A stretch of DNA of 64,000 nt from Terriglobia bacterium (lineage in GTDB: Bacteria > Acidobacteriota > Terriglobia > JAIQFV01). The translations under genes and the position numbers were made by a program. Where the stretch lies: contig JAIQFY010000012.1 in the NCBI GenBank assembly GCA_020072965.1, positions 1 through 64,000 of the forward strand. The letters run 5' to 3'. Of the stretch, positions 25,031 to 33,417 are shown in pieces (the stretch's first letter is position 1; each line of letters opens with the position of its first letter). Below the pieces are notes generated by a model. It was not told where the DNA came from and searched no databases. It worked only from the letters and a program-made list of their open reading frames with translations.

Positions 25031-26678
25031 ACAGGATCTCCTCTTCCTCAAAGGCACTGACCTTGCTTAAGGCGATGGCCAGGCGAGGCAGGTCAAGCGG
25101 GTTTCGATAGATGGAATACCGGGGCTCCCAGGAAGTAGCAAATTTGGCCTTGTACTGGCGCAGGCCGCGGTAGCTGAAGAGAAAGTTCAAATATTGGAAG
25201 AAGAAATGGACGGCTCTTTCTTCCGGCGAAGCCGCCTCCTTTTCCGCGAAACCCGACATCGGAGCCATGCCCATATCAAATTGCTCAAACCCCCGGGCCC
25301 GTTCCTGGGCAAACAAGCTCAAAAAGAGATAGTCCATGATTCCGTTGGGAGCGTCGGTCCGGTACCGCATGAGATCGGTGGTGGATTCTCCTTTGCGGAA
25401 AGAAGGGATGATGTTCACAAAGGCCAGAACCTGTTCATCTTTTCCGGCAGCGACAAACAAAGGGGTCCTACGGATGTAATCGGGGTCAAACCGGCCCAGC
25501 GTAAACCCGCGCTCTCGACGGCCGGGGATCTGCAACCATTGATCGGAGACTTTCCTGGCTTGAGCGAGTACCTCATCGGGAAGGGGAGCGTTGTACAAAC
25601 GGGTGTGGATTCCGGCTTTCTCCAGGCGGTTGATGCTATGTCGGAATTTCTTCATGGACTTCCCTTCCAGGCTGAATTGCTTCAGATCCACAATGGCGTC
25701 ATCTCCAATCTTGAGCTTCTTGAATCCAAAGTGTTGATAGACGGACAAAAAATCGGGCAGGGTTTGATGAAATCCAATCCCCCAATCGTTTTCCCTGCAC
25801 ATCTCGGCAAACTCGTGGATGGCTGGTCCAATTTCTTCATCCGGGCCCACCGGGTCCCCCAGCACAATGGCGAAATTCCCTGCGACGCGGTAAGCCAGGA
25901 AACAGTTCTGCGACGGGGTGAGAAAAATCGATTTATCGGGCCAGACCTTGAAATAGTCCAGGGACGAGCGGCCATGCTTTTCGAGCAGATGAACTGCGTG
26001 GGAATGCTCGTGAGGAATCATTGCGTATTGATAGATTACGGGTCGAAACAGGGAAAAGCCTGCATAGCTGAAGGCGGTGATGCTCATGAGGTAGAGCGAG
26101 TCCACAAACCAGTGTGCATACCTCGTGTGGGGGGTGATGGCCGGATCACCGGCCAATGAAAAGAACAACAGGGTTCGATGGATGGATTCCCAGAAGTTGA
26201 AATTAATACCGAAATGTCTTGGATCGAGGGCCCAGAATCCGGCCACGCCATACGCCAAGGCCACCAGGGCCGCGATCCCGAACCGAAGAAACCCCGAGCG
26301 GAAATCGGGGATACTGCTCTTGACGGTGAAGCTCTTGCGGTTCAAAAGCAGCACGATCACGAGAACCAGTGAAAGAAGGGCATGCTCGTAGTCGCGTCCT
26401 TTCAGAAGGTGGACAATAACCGAAAGGCAGCCCAGAGCCAGCACCCCTTGAAAAGCCCGCTTCTTCCGCTTGTAAATGTTGAGGGAGGAGACGACTAGTG
26501 CAAATCCGATGAACAAAGCCAAAAATCGGCGAAGGCGGAGGAATTCCAATGGAACGACGAGTCCCCAAAGCTCGCGGTGATGTGGCAAAGCGGGATCCAT
26601 CACCGAGAGAATGTTAAACAGCCCGCTCCCTAACGTCACCAGGACAACGATCCAAATCCACGGAGTTCGCTTCTTCAT
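25023..26678 (-). CDS. Phosphatidylglycerol lysyl/alanyl-transferase (MprF synthase part)
   Basis: A 551-residue membrane protein. The N-terminal ~210 residues hold about six hydrophobic segments; the C-terminal ~330 residues are the DUF2156/MprF catalytic domain with tandem GNAT folds (GDPVGPDEEIGPAIHEF, FKKLKIGDDAIVDL, DLMRYRTDAPNGIMDYL). The enzyme transfers an amino acid from tRNA to phosphatidylglycerol on the inner leaflet, lowering surface negative charge and raising resistance to cationic peptides and acid. Full MprF has a further eight-helix flippase half; here that half appears as a separate gene (23217-24266). First gene of a coupled three-gene operon. Confidence 0.88.
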   Translation of the reverse strand: MKKRTPWIWIVVLVTLGSGLFNILSVMDPALPHHRELWGLVVPLEFLRLRRFLALFIGFALVVSSLNIYKRKKRAFQGVLALGCLSVIVHLLKGRDYEHALLSLVLVIVLLLNRKSFTVKSSIPDFRSGFLRFGIAALVALAYGVAGFWALDPRHFGINFNFWESIHRTLLFFSLAGDPAITPHTRYAHWFVDSLYLMSITAFSYAGFSLFRPVIYQYAMIPHEHSHAVHLLEKHGRSSLDYFKVWPDKSIFLTPSQNCFLAYRVAGNFAIVLGDPVGPDEEIGPAIHEFAEMCRENDWGIGFHQTLPDFLSVYQHFGFKKLKIGDDAIVDLKQFSLEGKSMKKFRHSINRLEKAGIHTRLYNAPLPDEVLAQARKVSDQWLQIPGRRERGFTLGRFDPDYIRRTPLFVAAGKDEQVLAFVNIIPSFRKGESTTDLMRYRTDAPNGIMDYLFLSLFAQERARGFEQFDMGMAPMSGFAEKEAASPEERAVHFFFQYLNFLFSYRGLRQYKAKFATSWEPRYSIYRNPLDLPRLAIALSKVSAFEEEEILYG

Positions 26679-27075
26679 AGGTCATCGGGACAGAGGAGCG
26701 CACGAAGACCATCAATCCTGACTTCTACCAAAATGTCTTCTGATGCGCCGGGTATATGGCCCGTTCATTGAGATGCCCTGTCAGGCTCAGAAGGGTGCCG
26801 CCATGCCCGGCAGCCAGGGCGAAAACTTGAGTGCCTCCTCTTTCGTTTCGGCGGTGGCCCTACCGAGTTCCTGCGAAAAGGCTATAACAAAAAGGGCTTC
26901 AAGGGTAGGGGCTTTTTTGGTTGGTAGATTGGCGAGGGAGATTTAATTCAGCAATGAGGGGATCAGTTCCGGGGTTCAGCCCAACTACACTGAATGAAGC
27001 CCGGATTCCCAGTTTGAAAGAAGATTCGGATTGGATGAAGGCTTTTGCCTGCCTGTGCCGAAGGCGCTGTGAAAC
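26679..27075. other. Intergenic region upstream of the aminoacyl-PG operon
   Basis: No gene recognised. The part next to 26678 should carry the promoter of the leftward aminoacyl-PG operon. The rest grades into the palindromic repeat at 27080. Confidence 0.35.
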
Positions 27076-27079
27076 AAAG

Positions 27080-27234
27080 CCCAGCGTTGGCTTGTTTTCC
27101 AGGCCTACGCTGGGTGGACGTCGCCCATCCCTCCACAACCCCATCGGGGTTGGGAGATATTGTTGGCCTTGGGACCCAACGTAGGCCGGAAGGGCAGGCC
27201 AAGGTTGGGCATTGAGAGGGAGCGCCGTCGGCGC
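27080..27234. repeat. Cluster of palindromes, REP/MITE-like
   Basis: Three perfect inverted repeats in 155 bases: 27080-27087 with 27107-27114 (8 bp), 27136-27142 with 27146-27152 (7 bp, loop ATC), and 27222-27226 with 27230-27234 (5 bp, loop GTC). The flanking sequence, rich in GGCC, CCAA and TTGG, is unlike coding DNA. Such clusters are common for REP elements mobilised by IS200-type enzymes; one is encoded at the left edge of the window. Confidence 0.5.
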
Positions 27235-27266
27235 AACCGTTTCCACCTGAGTCACCCCGCCAGATC

Positions 27267-27773
27267 CTATGCGAGCTTTCTTCCGCAGAAGGCACAGTTC
27301 ACCCATCCCGTTTCCACATGGCGTTGGCATTCAGGACATCTTGTCTTCAACTCATGGCGGCAAGCGGGGCAGAAGAGAAAGTCCGCCTGGATCACGCCGC
27401 CGCAATTTGGGCACAGTTGCGGGATGGGGCGTCGCACCACGTAGTAAACAATGAATCCGATGGCGTAAGGAACAAAGATCACCAGCAGGGTCCACATCAA
27501 CCGACTCATGTGTCTGCGCCCGGCGTCGGCATTGACGTAAAAGGTGAGGAGGATCCACACGGAGATGATGATCCCCATGAACACCCCAATTACCGACAGC
27601 AGCACGCCTTCTGTCCCCGCCTGTTCATGAGGTGGCAGGGTATGGATCATCGCAGGAAGGCCCAGACCAAACCACAGCAGAAGGGCGACGGCCAGAATCA
27701 CCCACGCCGCCTTGTTGATGATTCTTAACTCTGCCTTCAGTGAGGTGTGCGTATTGTTTATGGTTGTGTTCAT
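27267..27773 (-). CDS. Membrane protein with two C-terminal zinc ribbons
   Basis: Predicted 168-residue protein: three hydrophobic segments (about 22-42, 55-80, 90-115), then two zinc-ribbon pairs CPNC...CPAC and CPEC...CAFC at the C-terminus, placed in the cytosol or periplasm depending on topology. It overlaps the anti-sigma gene by four bases (ATGA), so it belongs to the sigma/anti-sigma operon and may help sense or transmit the signal. No named family is recognised. The upstream part of the frame, before 27773, is not homologous and was left out. Confidence 0.75.
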   Translation of the reverse strand: MNTTINNTHTSLKAELRIINKAAWVILAVALLLWFGLGLPAMIHTLPPHEQAGTEGVLLSVIGVFMGIIISVWILLTFYVNADAGRRHMSRLMWTLLVIFVPYAIGFIVYYVVRRPIPQLCPNCGGVIQADFLFCPACRHELKTRCPECQRHVETGWVNCAFCGRKLA

Positions 27774-28249
27774 AATGATCTCTCCTGCCGGTTGAGTTTG
27801 TAGAGGTGCAGCAGGGGGACGAGCCCAAAACCAATAGTCCAACAAAGAGTCCCCCACAGGATCAAACTCGTTAATTCCGTAACTAGAGGTGGCCAGCCAA
27901 ATTGTTTTTCCAGCGCATGGTTCATCGGGATGAGCAGCGCCAGGGAAAAGAGAAACATCACCCAGCCATAGATGGCCAATGTTGCCATGACCCAATGGTG
28001 TTCCCGCCGCTCGATGACCTCCTGGCGTCGCACCCGTGCCAAAGCGGTGAAGCGAGTCAACTGCGCGTTTGTCAATTCAGGATGAGGGAGACGCTTCACA
28101 GTCTTTGCCAAAGTGAACAGGTGCTCCAGTTGTCGAGCACACTCGGCACACTTCGCCATGTGCGCTCGTGCCCTGGTTTGCTCGGCGTCGGGAAGCGAAC
28201 CCGCGATCAGCGCCGCAATATTCCTTTGTGTTGACGCATGCTCATTCAT
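27770..28249 (-). CDS. Zinc-finger anti-sigma factor (membrane-bound)
   Basis: A 159-residue anti-sigma factor of the zf-HC2/ZAS type. The N-terminal zinc-binding motif is HMAKCAECARQL (about 30-41), which clamps the sigma factor; two hydrophobic segments (about 86-108 and 125-148) anchor it in the inner membrane. The gene overlaps the sigma gene by eight bases and the next gene by four, the normal operon arrangement for sigma and its antagonist. Release of sigma on a stress signal is expected; the signal is unknown. Confidence 0.85.
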   Translation of the reverse strand: MNEHASTQRNIAALIAGSLPDAEQTRARAHMAKCAECARQLEHLFTLAKTVKRLPHPELTNAQLTRFTALARVRRQEVIERREHHWVMATLAIYGWVMFLFSLALLIPMNHALEKQFGWPPLVTELTSLILWGTLCWTIGFGLVPLLHLYKLNRQERSL

Positions 28250-28841
28250 GAGATCTGCCCTCCCACTGGATCAGGCGTCGCCGCAGGAGTTCCAATCCCC
28301 GCCGCACGCGGGTCTTTACTGTTGAAAGCGGGACGCAAAGGACCTGTGAAATTTCCTCAAGGGGCATTTCTTCCTGGAAACGCAGGCTCAGCGCTTCGCG
28401 ATAATGAGGCGGAAGAGTAGGAAAGATCGTCTCGACGTGCGCCTGCAACTCGTCTTCTTCAATTCGATCAAGGGCTGATATTTCGTCGTCGGCCAACTGG
28501 TCCATGGGGTCGGGCGCATTGTTGTCCTCAGGCACCCACCCCGGCGGTACGCGACCCTCTCGGGTCACTCGGCGCCAGGTGTCGATAGCGCAGTTTTTTG
28601 CGATCGCAAAAAGCCAGGCCTTGAATGAATGCCCGGGATCATAACGGTCGATGTGCTCCATCGTCTTCAGCCACGTTTCCTGGAGGATGTCCTCCGCCCT
28701 CGGGGGATCCCCGGTCAGATGAACCAGGTAGCGGTAGAGCGAAGGGGAGTATCGGTTCACCAGAATGCCGATCGACTCGCGATTTCCTCCGCGGACCCAA
28801 AGTGCAATCTCCTGGTCAGTCGCTGAGGAAGGTATAGGCAT
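28242..28841 (-). CDS. ECF-type RNA polymerase sigma factor
   Basis: Predicted 199-residue sigma-70 family factor with only regions 2 and 4. Region 2 includes YRYLVHLTGDPPRAEDILQE and FKAWLFAIAKNCAIDTWRR; region 4 has LPPHYREALSLRFQEEMPLE and LCVPLSTVKTRVRRGLELL. It directs polymerase to a small regulon under control of the anti-sigma encoded directly downstream. The start at 28841 gives the usual length; ATG codons at 28910 and 28907 would add about 23 residues, and none has a strong ribosome binding site, so the N-terminus is uncertain. Confidence 0.9.
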   Translation of the reverse strand: MPIPSSATDQEIALWVRGGNRESIGILVNRYSPSLYRYLVHLTGDPPRAEDILQETWLKTMEHIDRYDPGHSFKAWLFAIAKNCAIDTWRRVTREGRVPPGWVPEDNNAPDPMDQLADDEISALDRIEEDELQAHVETIFPTLPPHYREALSLRFQEEMPLEEISQVLCVPLSTVKTRVRRGLELLRRRLIQWEGRSHE

Positions 28842-29077
28842 CGAAATTCGGGATTGTTGCCGCGGCCAATAGAAGAGCGGTTGTGCCAGGATATAAGGTG
28901 CGCTCATCATACCCCTGTTACGGGCACCTCAAACCGGAAGTCGCAAAATATTTTTGCCCAACATCGGTGGGGGCGCCGGGGGGGGGGTAAATGGTCAGGA
29001 ATCTGTGGATGGAATTGTTCAGTCGAACCAGAGGACAGCCAGCGGAGGCAGAATCAACTTTCGAAAGGGGGGCCGCG

Positions 29078-29488
29078 TCATCGAACGTTCTCCCCGGGCC
29101 TCAACCACCATGCCTGGGGATGATGCGTAAATCCGATGTGCGGATAGTATGCTTCGGCGGCAGGCGCAGCGAGCAGGACCAGGGTCGTGGCGTGACCCGC
29201 TTCCTGTTGTGTTCTCACAATCAGCTCCTTGCCGATGCCCTGTTTCTGGTGTGACTGCCGGACGGCCAGATCGGACAAGTAGGTCACATAACTATAATCC
29301 GAGAGCGATCGGGAAATGCCGACCATGAGATTTTGATCCCACGCCGTAATGACAAGATTGGCGGTCTTCAGCATCCGGAGCATGCGATCTTTGTCGTTAA
29401 CGGGCCGGCGTTCACCCAGCGTGGAAGCTCGATACAGGTCAATCACTTCGTCGATATCCAGGTCATTTCCAATTTTGTATTCGATCAT
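29078..29488 (-). CDS. GNAT-family N-acetyltransferase
   Basis: A 136-residue GNAT enzyme. Acetyl-CoA binding motif A is seen as LAVRQSHQKQGIGKELI (Q/RxxGxG/A pattern) and the C-terminal strand as AYYPHIGFTHHP. It acetylates an amine of an unidentified small molecule or protein. It lies 18 bases from the phosphoesterase gene on the same strand, so they may be co-transcribed. Confidence 0.88.
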   Translation of the reverse strand: MIEYKIGNDLDIDEVIDLYRASTLGERRPVNDKDRMLRMLKTANLVITAWDQNLMVGISRSLSDYSYVTYLSDLAVRQSHQKQGIGKELIVRTQQEAGHATTLVLLAAPAAEAYYPHIGFTHHPQAWWLRPGENVR

Positions 29489-29506
29489 GGTTCACGGTCC
29501 TTATAG

Positions 29507-30286
29507 CTATCCCCGGATGACCACGCGTTCAATGGAGCGGGCGCGGCCCATCAATTCATCCACCTCGATCAACACCGCGCTCAACCGCGGATCTCCTGTC
29601 GCCGATTCGAACCGGCGAGGCATTTGATCAAAGAACTTTTGAATGATCTGGTTCTTGTCGACGCCAATGACGGAGTCATACGGGCCGGTCATTCCAATGT
29701 CGCACAAAAAGGCGGTCCCACGGGGAAGGATGTGCTCGTCGGCGGTCGGGACGTGGGTATGGGTTCCAACGACGGCCGAGACCCTGCCGTCAAGATACCA
29801 TCCCATGGCCTGTTTTTCAGAGGTGGCCTCGCCGTGCATATCGACCACCCGAACCTTCACGTCATCCGGGATCTTCTCAAGGGTGTTCTGGGCGGTTTGG
29901 AAGGGGCAGTCACTGGGTGGCATGAAGATGCGGCCCTGGAGATTAATGACCGCATAGGGAATGCCTTTTGATGTTTTACCGATAAAAAGGCCCGAGCCGG
30001 GGGATTGGGGCGGATAATTTGCAGGGCGCAACAAGCGTGCGGTTCGTGCGATGTATTCAATGATTTCCTTCTTGTCATAAATGTGGTTTCCGGAGGTCAG
30101 GACATCGACACCCCAGGTGAAGAAATCCTCCGCGATGAGGGGGGTCAGCCCGAAACCCGCGGCCGCATTTTCCACATTGGCAATGATGAGATCGATTTTG
30201 CGTTCGCGCCGCAGCAGATCCACATGGTCGCGGACCATATCACGACCCGGCCGACCTACCACATCGCCGATGACTAATAGATTCAT
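29507..30286 (-). CDS. YmdB-type metallophosphoesterase (TIGR00282 family)
   Basis: Predicted 259-residue phosphodiesterase. The dinuclear metal site residues lie in MNLLVIGDVVGRPGRD, IANVENAAAGFGLT, TSGNHIYD and VGTHTHVPTADE. Bacillus YmdB cleaves cyclic 2',3' or 3',5' nucleotides and affects RNA turnover with RNase Y. The rny gene that often precedes it is absent here; instead a candidate 6S RNA and zapA lie upstream. The start at 30286 matches the family N-terminus; the longer frame upstream is not homologous. Confidence 0.88.
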   Translation of the reverse strand: MNLLVIGDVVGRPGRDMVRDHVDLLRRERKIDLIIANVENAAAGFGLTPLIAEDFFTWGVDVLTSGNHIYDKKEIIEYIARTARLLRPANYPPQSPGSGLFIGKTSKGIPYAVINLQGRIFMPPSDCPFQTAQNTLEKIPDDVKVRVVDMHGEATSEKQAMGWYLDGRVSAVVGTHTHVPTADEHILPRGTAFLCDIGMTGPYDSVIGVDKNQIIQKFFDQMPRRFESATGDPRLSAVLIEVDELMGRARSIERVVIRG

Positions 30287-30489
30287 TCGATCGACCTTTC
30301 GGAAGGCATCATAGAAAAACGCTGGTTCAAAACGACAATCCGTGAGTTTACGCAAATCCCGTAGAAAAGCAAACGGAGAAGAACGGGTGCAAGAAAGAAA
30401 TAGCCACAAGAATGTGCAAGAAACGCCGGGCGATCAGGGCATCCCGGCCATGTTGTGTTCTTGGGCCGCTTGGTGGCTGAAGGTGGGAA

Positions 30490-30690
30490 GAACCTTAGGA
30501 GTAATCCACGTGGGCCGTTGGGGCCGTCTATTTGAACCCTGACTTCATAGGTGGGTGCCCTACTCAGCGCATTAGGCAGTCTCGCTTGGCGGGACTGAGC
30601 ACACAGCGATGAGACGCGGACTCCCGTTCAAATAGTTAGGCTCAAAATTTAACAGACCACCTGACGCACCCTGCAGACTACTCCTAACCT
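30490..30690 (-). ncRNA. ssrS: Candidate 6S RNA (SsrS)
   Basis: Between zapA and the ymdB-like gene, on the same strand, lies a ~200-base non-coding stretch with nested long-range pairing. An outer 9-bp stem joins 30679-30687 and 30495-30503. An inner 10-bp stem joins 30626-30635 and 30528-30537. An apical 8-bp hairpin (one G-U) joins 30589-30596 and 30578-30585. Length, rod-like nesting with an open middle, and position just downstream of zapA all match 6S RNA, which binds the housekeeping RNA polymerase by mimicking an open promoter. No sequence model was run, so the call rests on structure and context. Confidence 0.55.
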
Positions 30691-30710
30691 GTAGAAACGC
30701 TATCCTGATT

Positions 30711-31010
30711 TTACTGCGAATCGTGTATCACGGAATCGAGTAATTTGATACAAGCCTCGGTTTTTTCAGTGAGCATGGCTGAAAGCTCCAAATTCTCCTG
30801 TTTCAGCCGCTCTACCTCGTCCGCCATGGTGAGCGCGGCGAGCACCGCCACCTTCAAGGAATCGATTGTACGCGTGGCGTCCGCAATCTCGCGCATCTTC
30901 TCGTCGAGGGACTCAGCCAACCGCTTTACATATCCCGGATCGGGCCCACCGCGCAGGTAGTAGGTCTGATCGTAAATTTCTACCGGGATACTGTCGTCGG
31001 GATTATTCAT
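30711..31010 (-). CDS. zapA: Cell division protein ZapA
   Basis: A 99-residue ZapA: a small N-terminal globular part (VEIYDQTYYLRGGPDPGYV) and a long C-terminal helix for tetramer coiled coils (ADEVERLKQENLELSAMLTEK). ZapA binds FtsZ in the cytosol and bundles its filaments at the division site. It overlaps the upstream coiled-coil gene by four bases (ATGA) and belongs to the pheT-linked operon, the common position in acidobacteria and deltaproteobacteria. The candidate 6S RNA begins about 20 bases downstream. Confidence 0.92.
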   Translation of the reverse strand: MNNPDDSIPVEIYDQTYYLRGGPDPGYVKRLAESLDEKMREIADATRTIDSLKVAVLAALTMADEVERLKQENLELSAMLTEKTEACIKLLDSVIHDSQ

Positions 31011-31237
31011 TCACCGCTCACGCGATTGATGGCGCTGAGGATCTGTTCGACCTTATTCTTAACCACTTCCCGTTCCTTTTTCAAGCTCTTAATTTCCTGT
31101 TCCAGCGCCCGCAGTCCGGAACGGAGGCGTTCCAATTCTCCCAGTTGATCGGCGTGCTTCTGGTGAGCGGATCTCAGCCTTTCGCCCGCCTGTTGAATCT
31201 TGCGCTCAAGCTCTGCAAATTGGTCCTTCGGGTTCAC
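31007..31237 (-). CDS. Small coiled-coil protein between pheT and zapA (ZapB-like?)
   Basis: A 76-residue protein, almost entirely one predicted coiled coil (heptads from FAELERKIQQAGERL through VVKNKVEQILSAI), rich in Glu, Lys, Arg and Leu. Both ends overlap neighbours by four bases (pheT stop and zapA start), so the three are translationally coupled. ZapB of E. coli is a similar short coiled coil that binds ZapA; a like role here is inference from size and position, not from sequence match. Confidence 0.75.
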   Translation of the reverse strand: MNPKDQFAELERKIQQAGERLRSAHQKHADQLGELERLRSGLRALEQEIKSLKKEREVVKNKVEQILSAINRVSGE

Positions 31238-33291
31238 GTTTCTTTCCTTATTCTCGCCCCGAGTTCCGTTTCGAGCGCATGCATCACCTTCTCAATCTGA
31301 GGCGCGACTTCCTGCTCAACGAGCGTCCGATCGGGCGATTGAAAAACGAAGCGGAGAGACAGGCTGTAATTTCCCTTTCCCAGGGAGGAATCCTGATAGG
31401 TGTCAATGGGTCTGATTTCTATTGAATTTTCCACCTCGACCGCGGAGATGGTTTTCAAGACTTGTTCAAAAGACACATCGCCGGACAGAACGAATGAAAG
31501 ATCCCGTTCCACCGCCGGGAAGGGGGACAAGGGACGGAAATCGATCCGGCGCAGGCCCCTGGCCAACAGCCGTTCCAAATCAATTTCAGCGGCAAAAACG
31601 TTCTGTCTGATTTTATAGCGCTCCAGGAGCGCAGCGTCCAACAACCCAAAGGTCGCGACATGATTCCCGTCGACGAAGACATCACTGGACTGCTCCTGGC
31701 GGTAGGTGTGAAACGGGTTCTCGGGTTTGCGAAACTTCCTATCTGGCGTTTCAAACAGGGCCAGGGCCTGCTCGACATCCCCCTTGAAATGCTGGAATCT
31801 GTAAGGTTCGGGCTGAGGCTCATGCAGGACCTTGGGGCGATAGTCCCCCGCGGCCCCGAGCACAAGAACAGTCCGTTCGACCACTTTCCTCTTTTCCGAA
31901 CGAAAGTAAATCTTCCCGACCTCGTACACGCGGACGTCGCGCTGGCCCCGGTTCAGATTCCGGCGCACCATCTCCAGCAGTGACGGAAGGGCGGTGGGCC
32001 GCAAGGCGCCCGCGACTTCGGAAAGCGGGTTCGCCAGTTCAACCGGAATGCGACGTGTAAATCTGGCGGCTTCTTCCACGTCAAGAAATGGGAAGGCAAT
32101 GATTTCAAAATAACCCAAGGCTGCCAAATGCTCCTTCAAGCGCGAGATGGGAGCGGCGGCGGGTAAGTTCTGGCCAAGGGTCGAGGTCCGGAGCAATCGG
32201 GGCGGAAACTTGTTATATCCGTAATGGCGGGCGACCTCTTCGATGAGATCAATTTCGCGGGTGACGTCGTTCCGCCAGGTGGGTGTGTGCCACGTTTTCC
32301 CTTCGGATTGTGTCACGACGGGCTTGAAGCACAGTGAGCTCAGAATTCGATCCACTTGCTCCGAGTCGACGTCAATGCCGAGATGACGTCTCAACTCGGC
32401 CTTTCGCAAGACGAGTTCTGGAGGAGTCACCGCAGTAGGATGACAGTCGATGAATCCTCTTTGGATGGATCCTCCCGATACCTCCTGGATCAGTTGGGCG
32501 CAGCGATTCATGGCCGTGACGACATTTTCGATGTCGGTCCCGCGTTCAAAGCGGTGAGACGCCTCGGTGTGCATCCCAAAAGTCCGCGCGGTCTTGCGGA
32601 TCGAGGTCGGCAGGAACCAGGCGCTCTCAATCAACACGTTATGGGTTAGTGTTGAAATTTCGCTTTCTGCCCCGCCCATCACGCCGGCCAGCGCGACGGG
32701 CCTCGCGGCATCCGCAATCACGAGGTTTTCGGTGGACAGGGTTCGATCCACCCCGTCGAGGGTTGTCAGATGCTCGCCGGTTTTCGCTCTCCGCACGATG
32801 ATCTTCCGTCCGGTGAGGCGGTCCAGATCAAATGCGTGCAGCGGATGGCCCAGCTCGAAAAGCACGTAATTGGTGATATCAGCGATGTTGTTGACGGAGC
32901 GTTGGCCTACGGCCTCCAATTGGCGAACCAACCACGAGGGGGAAGGAGCCACCGTGACTCCCTTCACAACTCGGGCGCAATATCGGTAGCAAAGGTCGGG
33001 ATCGGAGATTTCAACCGTGGCGGACTCGTTCACCGGAGGGTTGGTTTCCTGAAAAGCGATCTGGGGGGCCTTCAGAGGGAGCTGGTAAATTGTAGCCGCC
33101 TCTCGCGCGACTCCCCAGTGACTCAAGCAGTCCCCTCGATTGGCGGTAAGTTCCAGCTCGATGAGAAAGTCGTCGTCATGCGCCTCGATCGATTCCACAG
33201 GAAGGCCCGCCATCGAGAGGTCGTCGGCGAGCTTCCGGGCTTCGACTGGAACATCGACGAATTGTCTGAGCCATTGATAAGAAATTTTCAT
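31234..33291 (-). CDS. pheT: Phenylalanyl-tRNA synthetase beta subunit, lacking the OB tRNA-binding domain
   Basis: A 685-residue PheT. The B1 domain start (MKISYQWLRQFVDVP...MAGLPVESIE) is followed at once by ELTANRGDCLSHWGVAREA, so the ~110-residue Trbp111-like OB domain normally inserted there is missing. B3/B4 editing region, B5 (PTWRNDVTREIDLIEEVARHYGY), catalytic-like core and the C-terminal anticodon-binding (FDX-ACB) domain, with FPAVERDLSFV, are present. Usual length is about 790-800. The subunit pairs with PheS to charge tRNA-Phe and remove mischarged Tyr. Coupled by a four-base overlap to the coiled-coil gene. Confidence 0.95.
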   Translation of the reverse strand: MKISYQWLRQFVDVPVEARKLADDLSMAGLPVESIEAHDDDFLIELELTANRGDCLSHWGVAREAATIYQLPLKAPQIAFQETNPPVNESATVEISDPDLCYRYCARVVKGVTVAPSPSWLVRQLEAVGQRSVNNIADITNYVLFELGHPLHAFDLDRLTGRKIIVRRAKTGEHLTTLDGVDRTLSTENLVIADAARPVALAGVMGGAESEISTLTHNVLIESAWFLPTSIRKTARTFGMHTEASHRFERGTDIENVVTAMNRCAQLIQEVSGGSIQRGFIDCHPTAVTPPELVLRKAELRRHLGIDVDSEQVDRILSSLCFKPVVTQSEGKTWHTPTWRNDVTREIDLIEEVARHYGYNKFPPRLLRTSTLGQNLPAAAPISRLKEHLAALGYFEIIAFPFLDVEEAARFTRRIPVELANPLSEVAGALRPTALPSLLEMVRRNLNRGQRDVRVYEVGKIYFRSEKRKVVERTVLVLGAAGDYRPKVLHEPQPEPYRFQHFKGDVEQALALFETPDRKFRKPENPFHTYRQEQSSDVFVDGNHVATFGLLDAALLERYKIRQNVFAAEIDLERLLARGLRRIDFRPLSPFPAVERDLSFVLSGDVSFEQVLKTISAVEVENSIEIRPIDTYQDSSLGKGNYSLSLRFVFQSPDRTLVEQEVAPQIEKVMHALETELGARIRKET

Positions 33292-33417
33292 GTTAGATCA
33301 GTCCGCGGATGGCCCAGATTCCACGGAAGGCAGAAGAAACTCCGAAGACGAGTATGTTCTGTGGAAGTGCGCCTAGATCTGAGACTCCTCTGTGCGATCT
33401 GCGCCATCTGCGGATGC

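Noticed and set aside
29595-29625. tRNA-like T-arm on the - strand
   Set aside because: It falls inside the conserved coding sequence of the YmdB-type gene and no acceptor or anticodon arm can be drawn.
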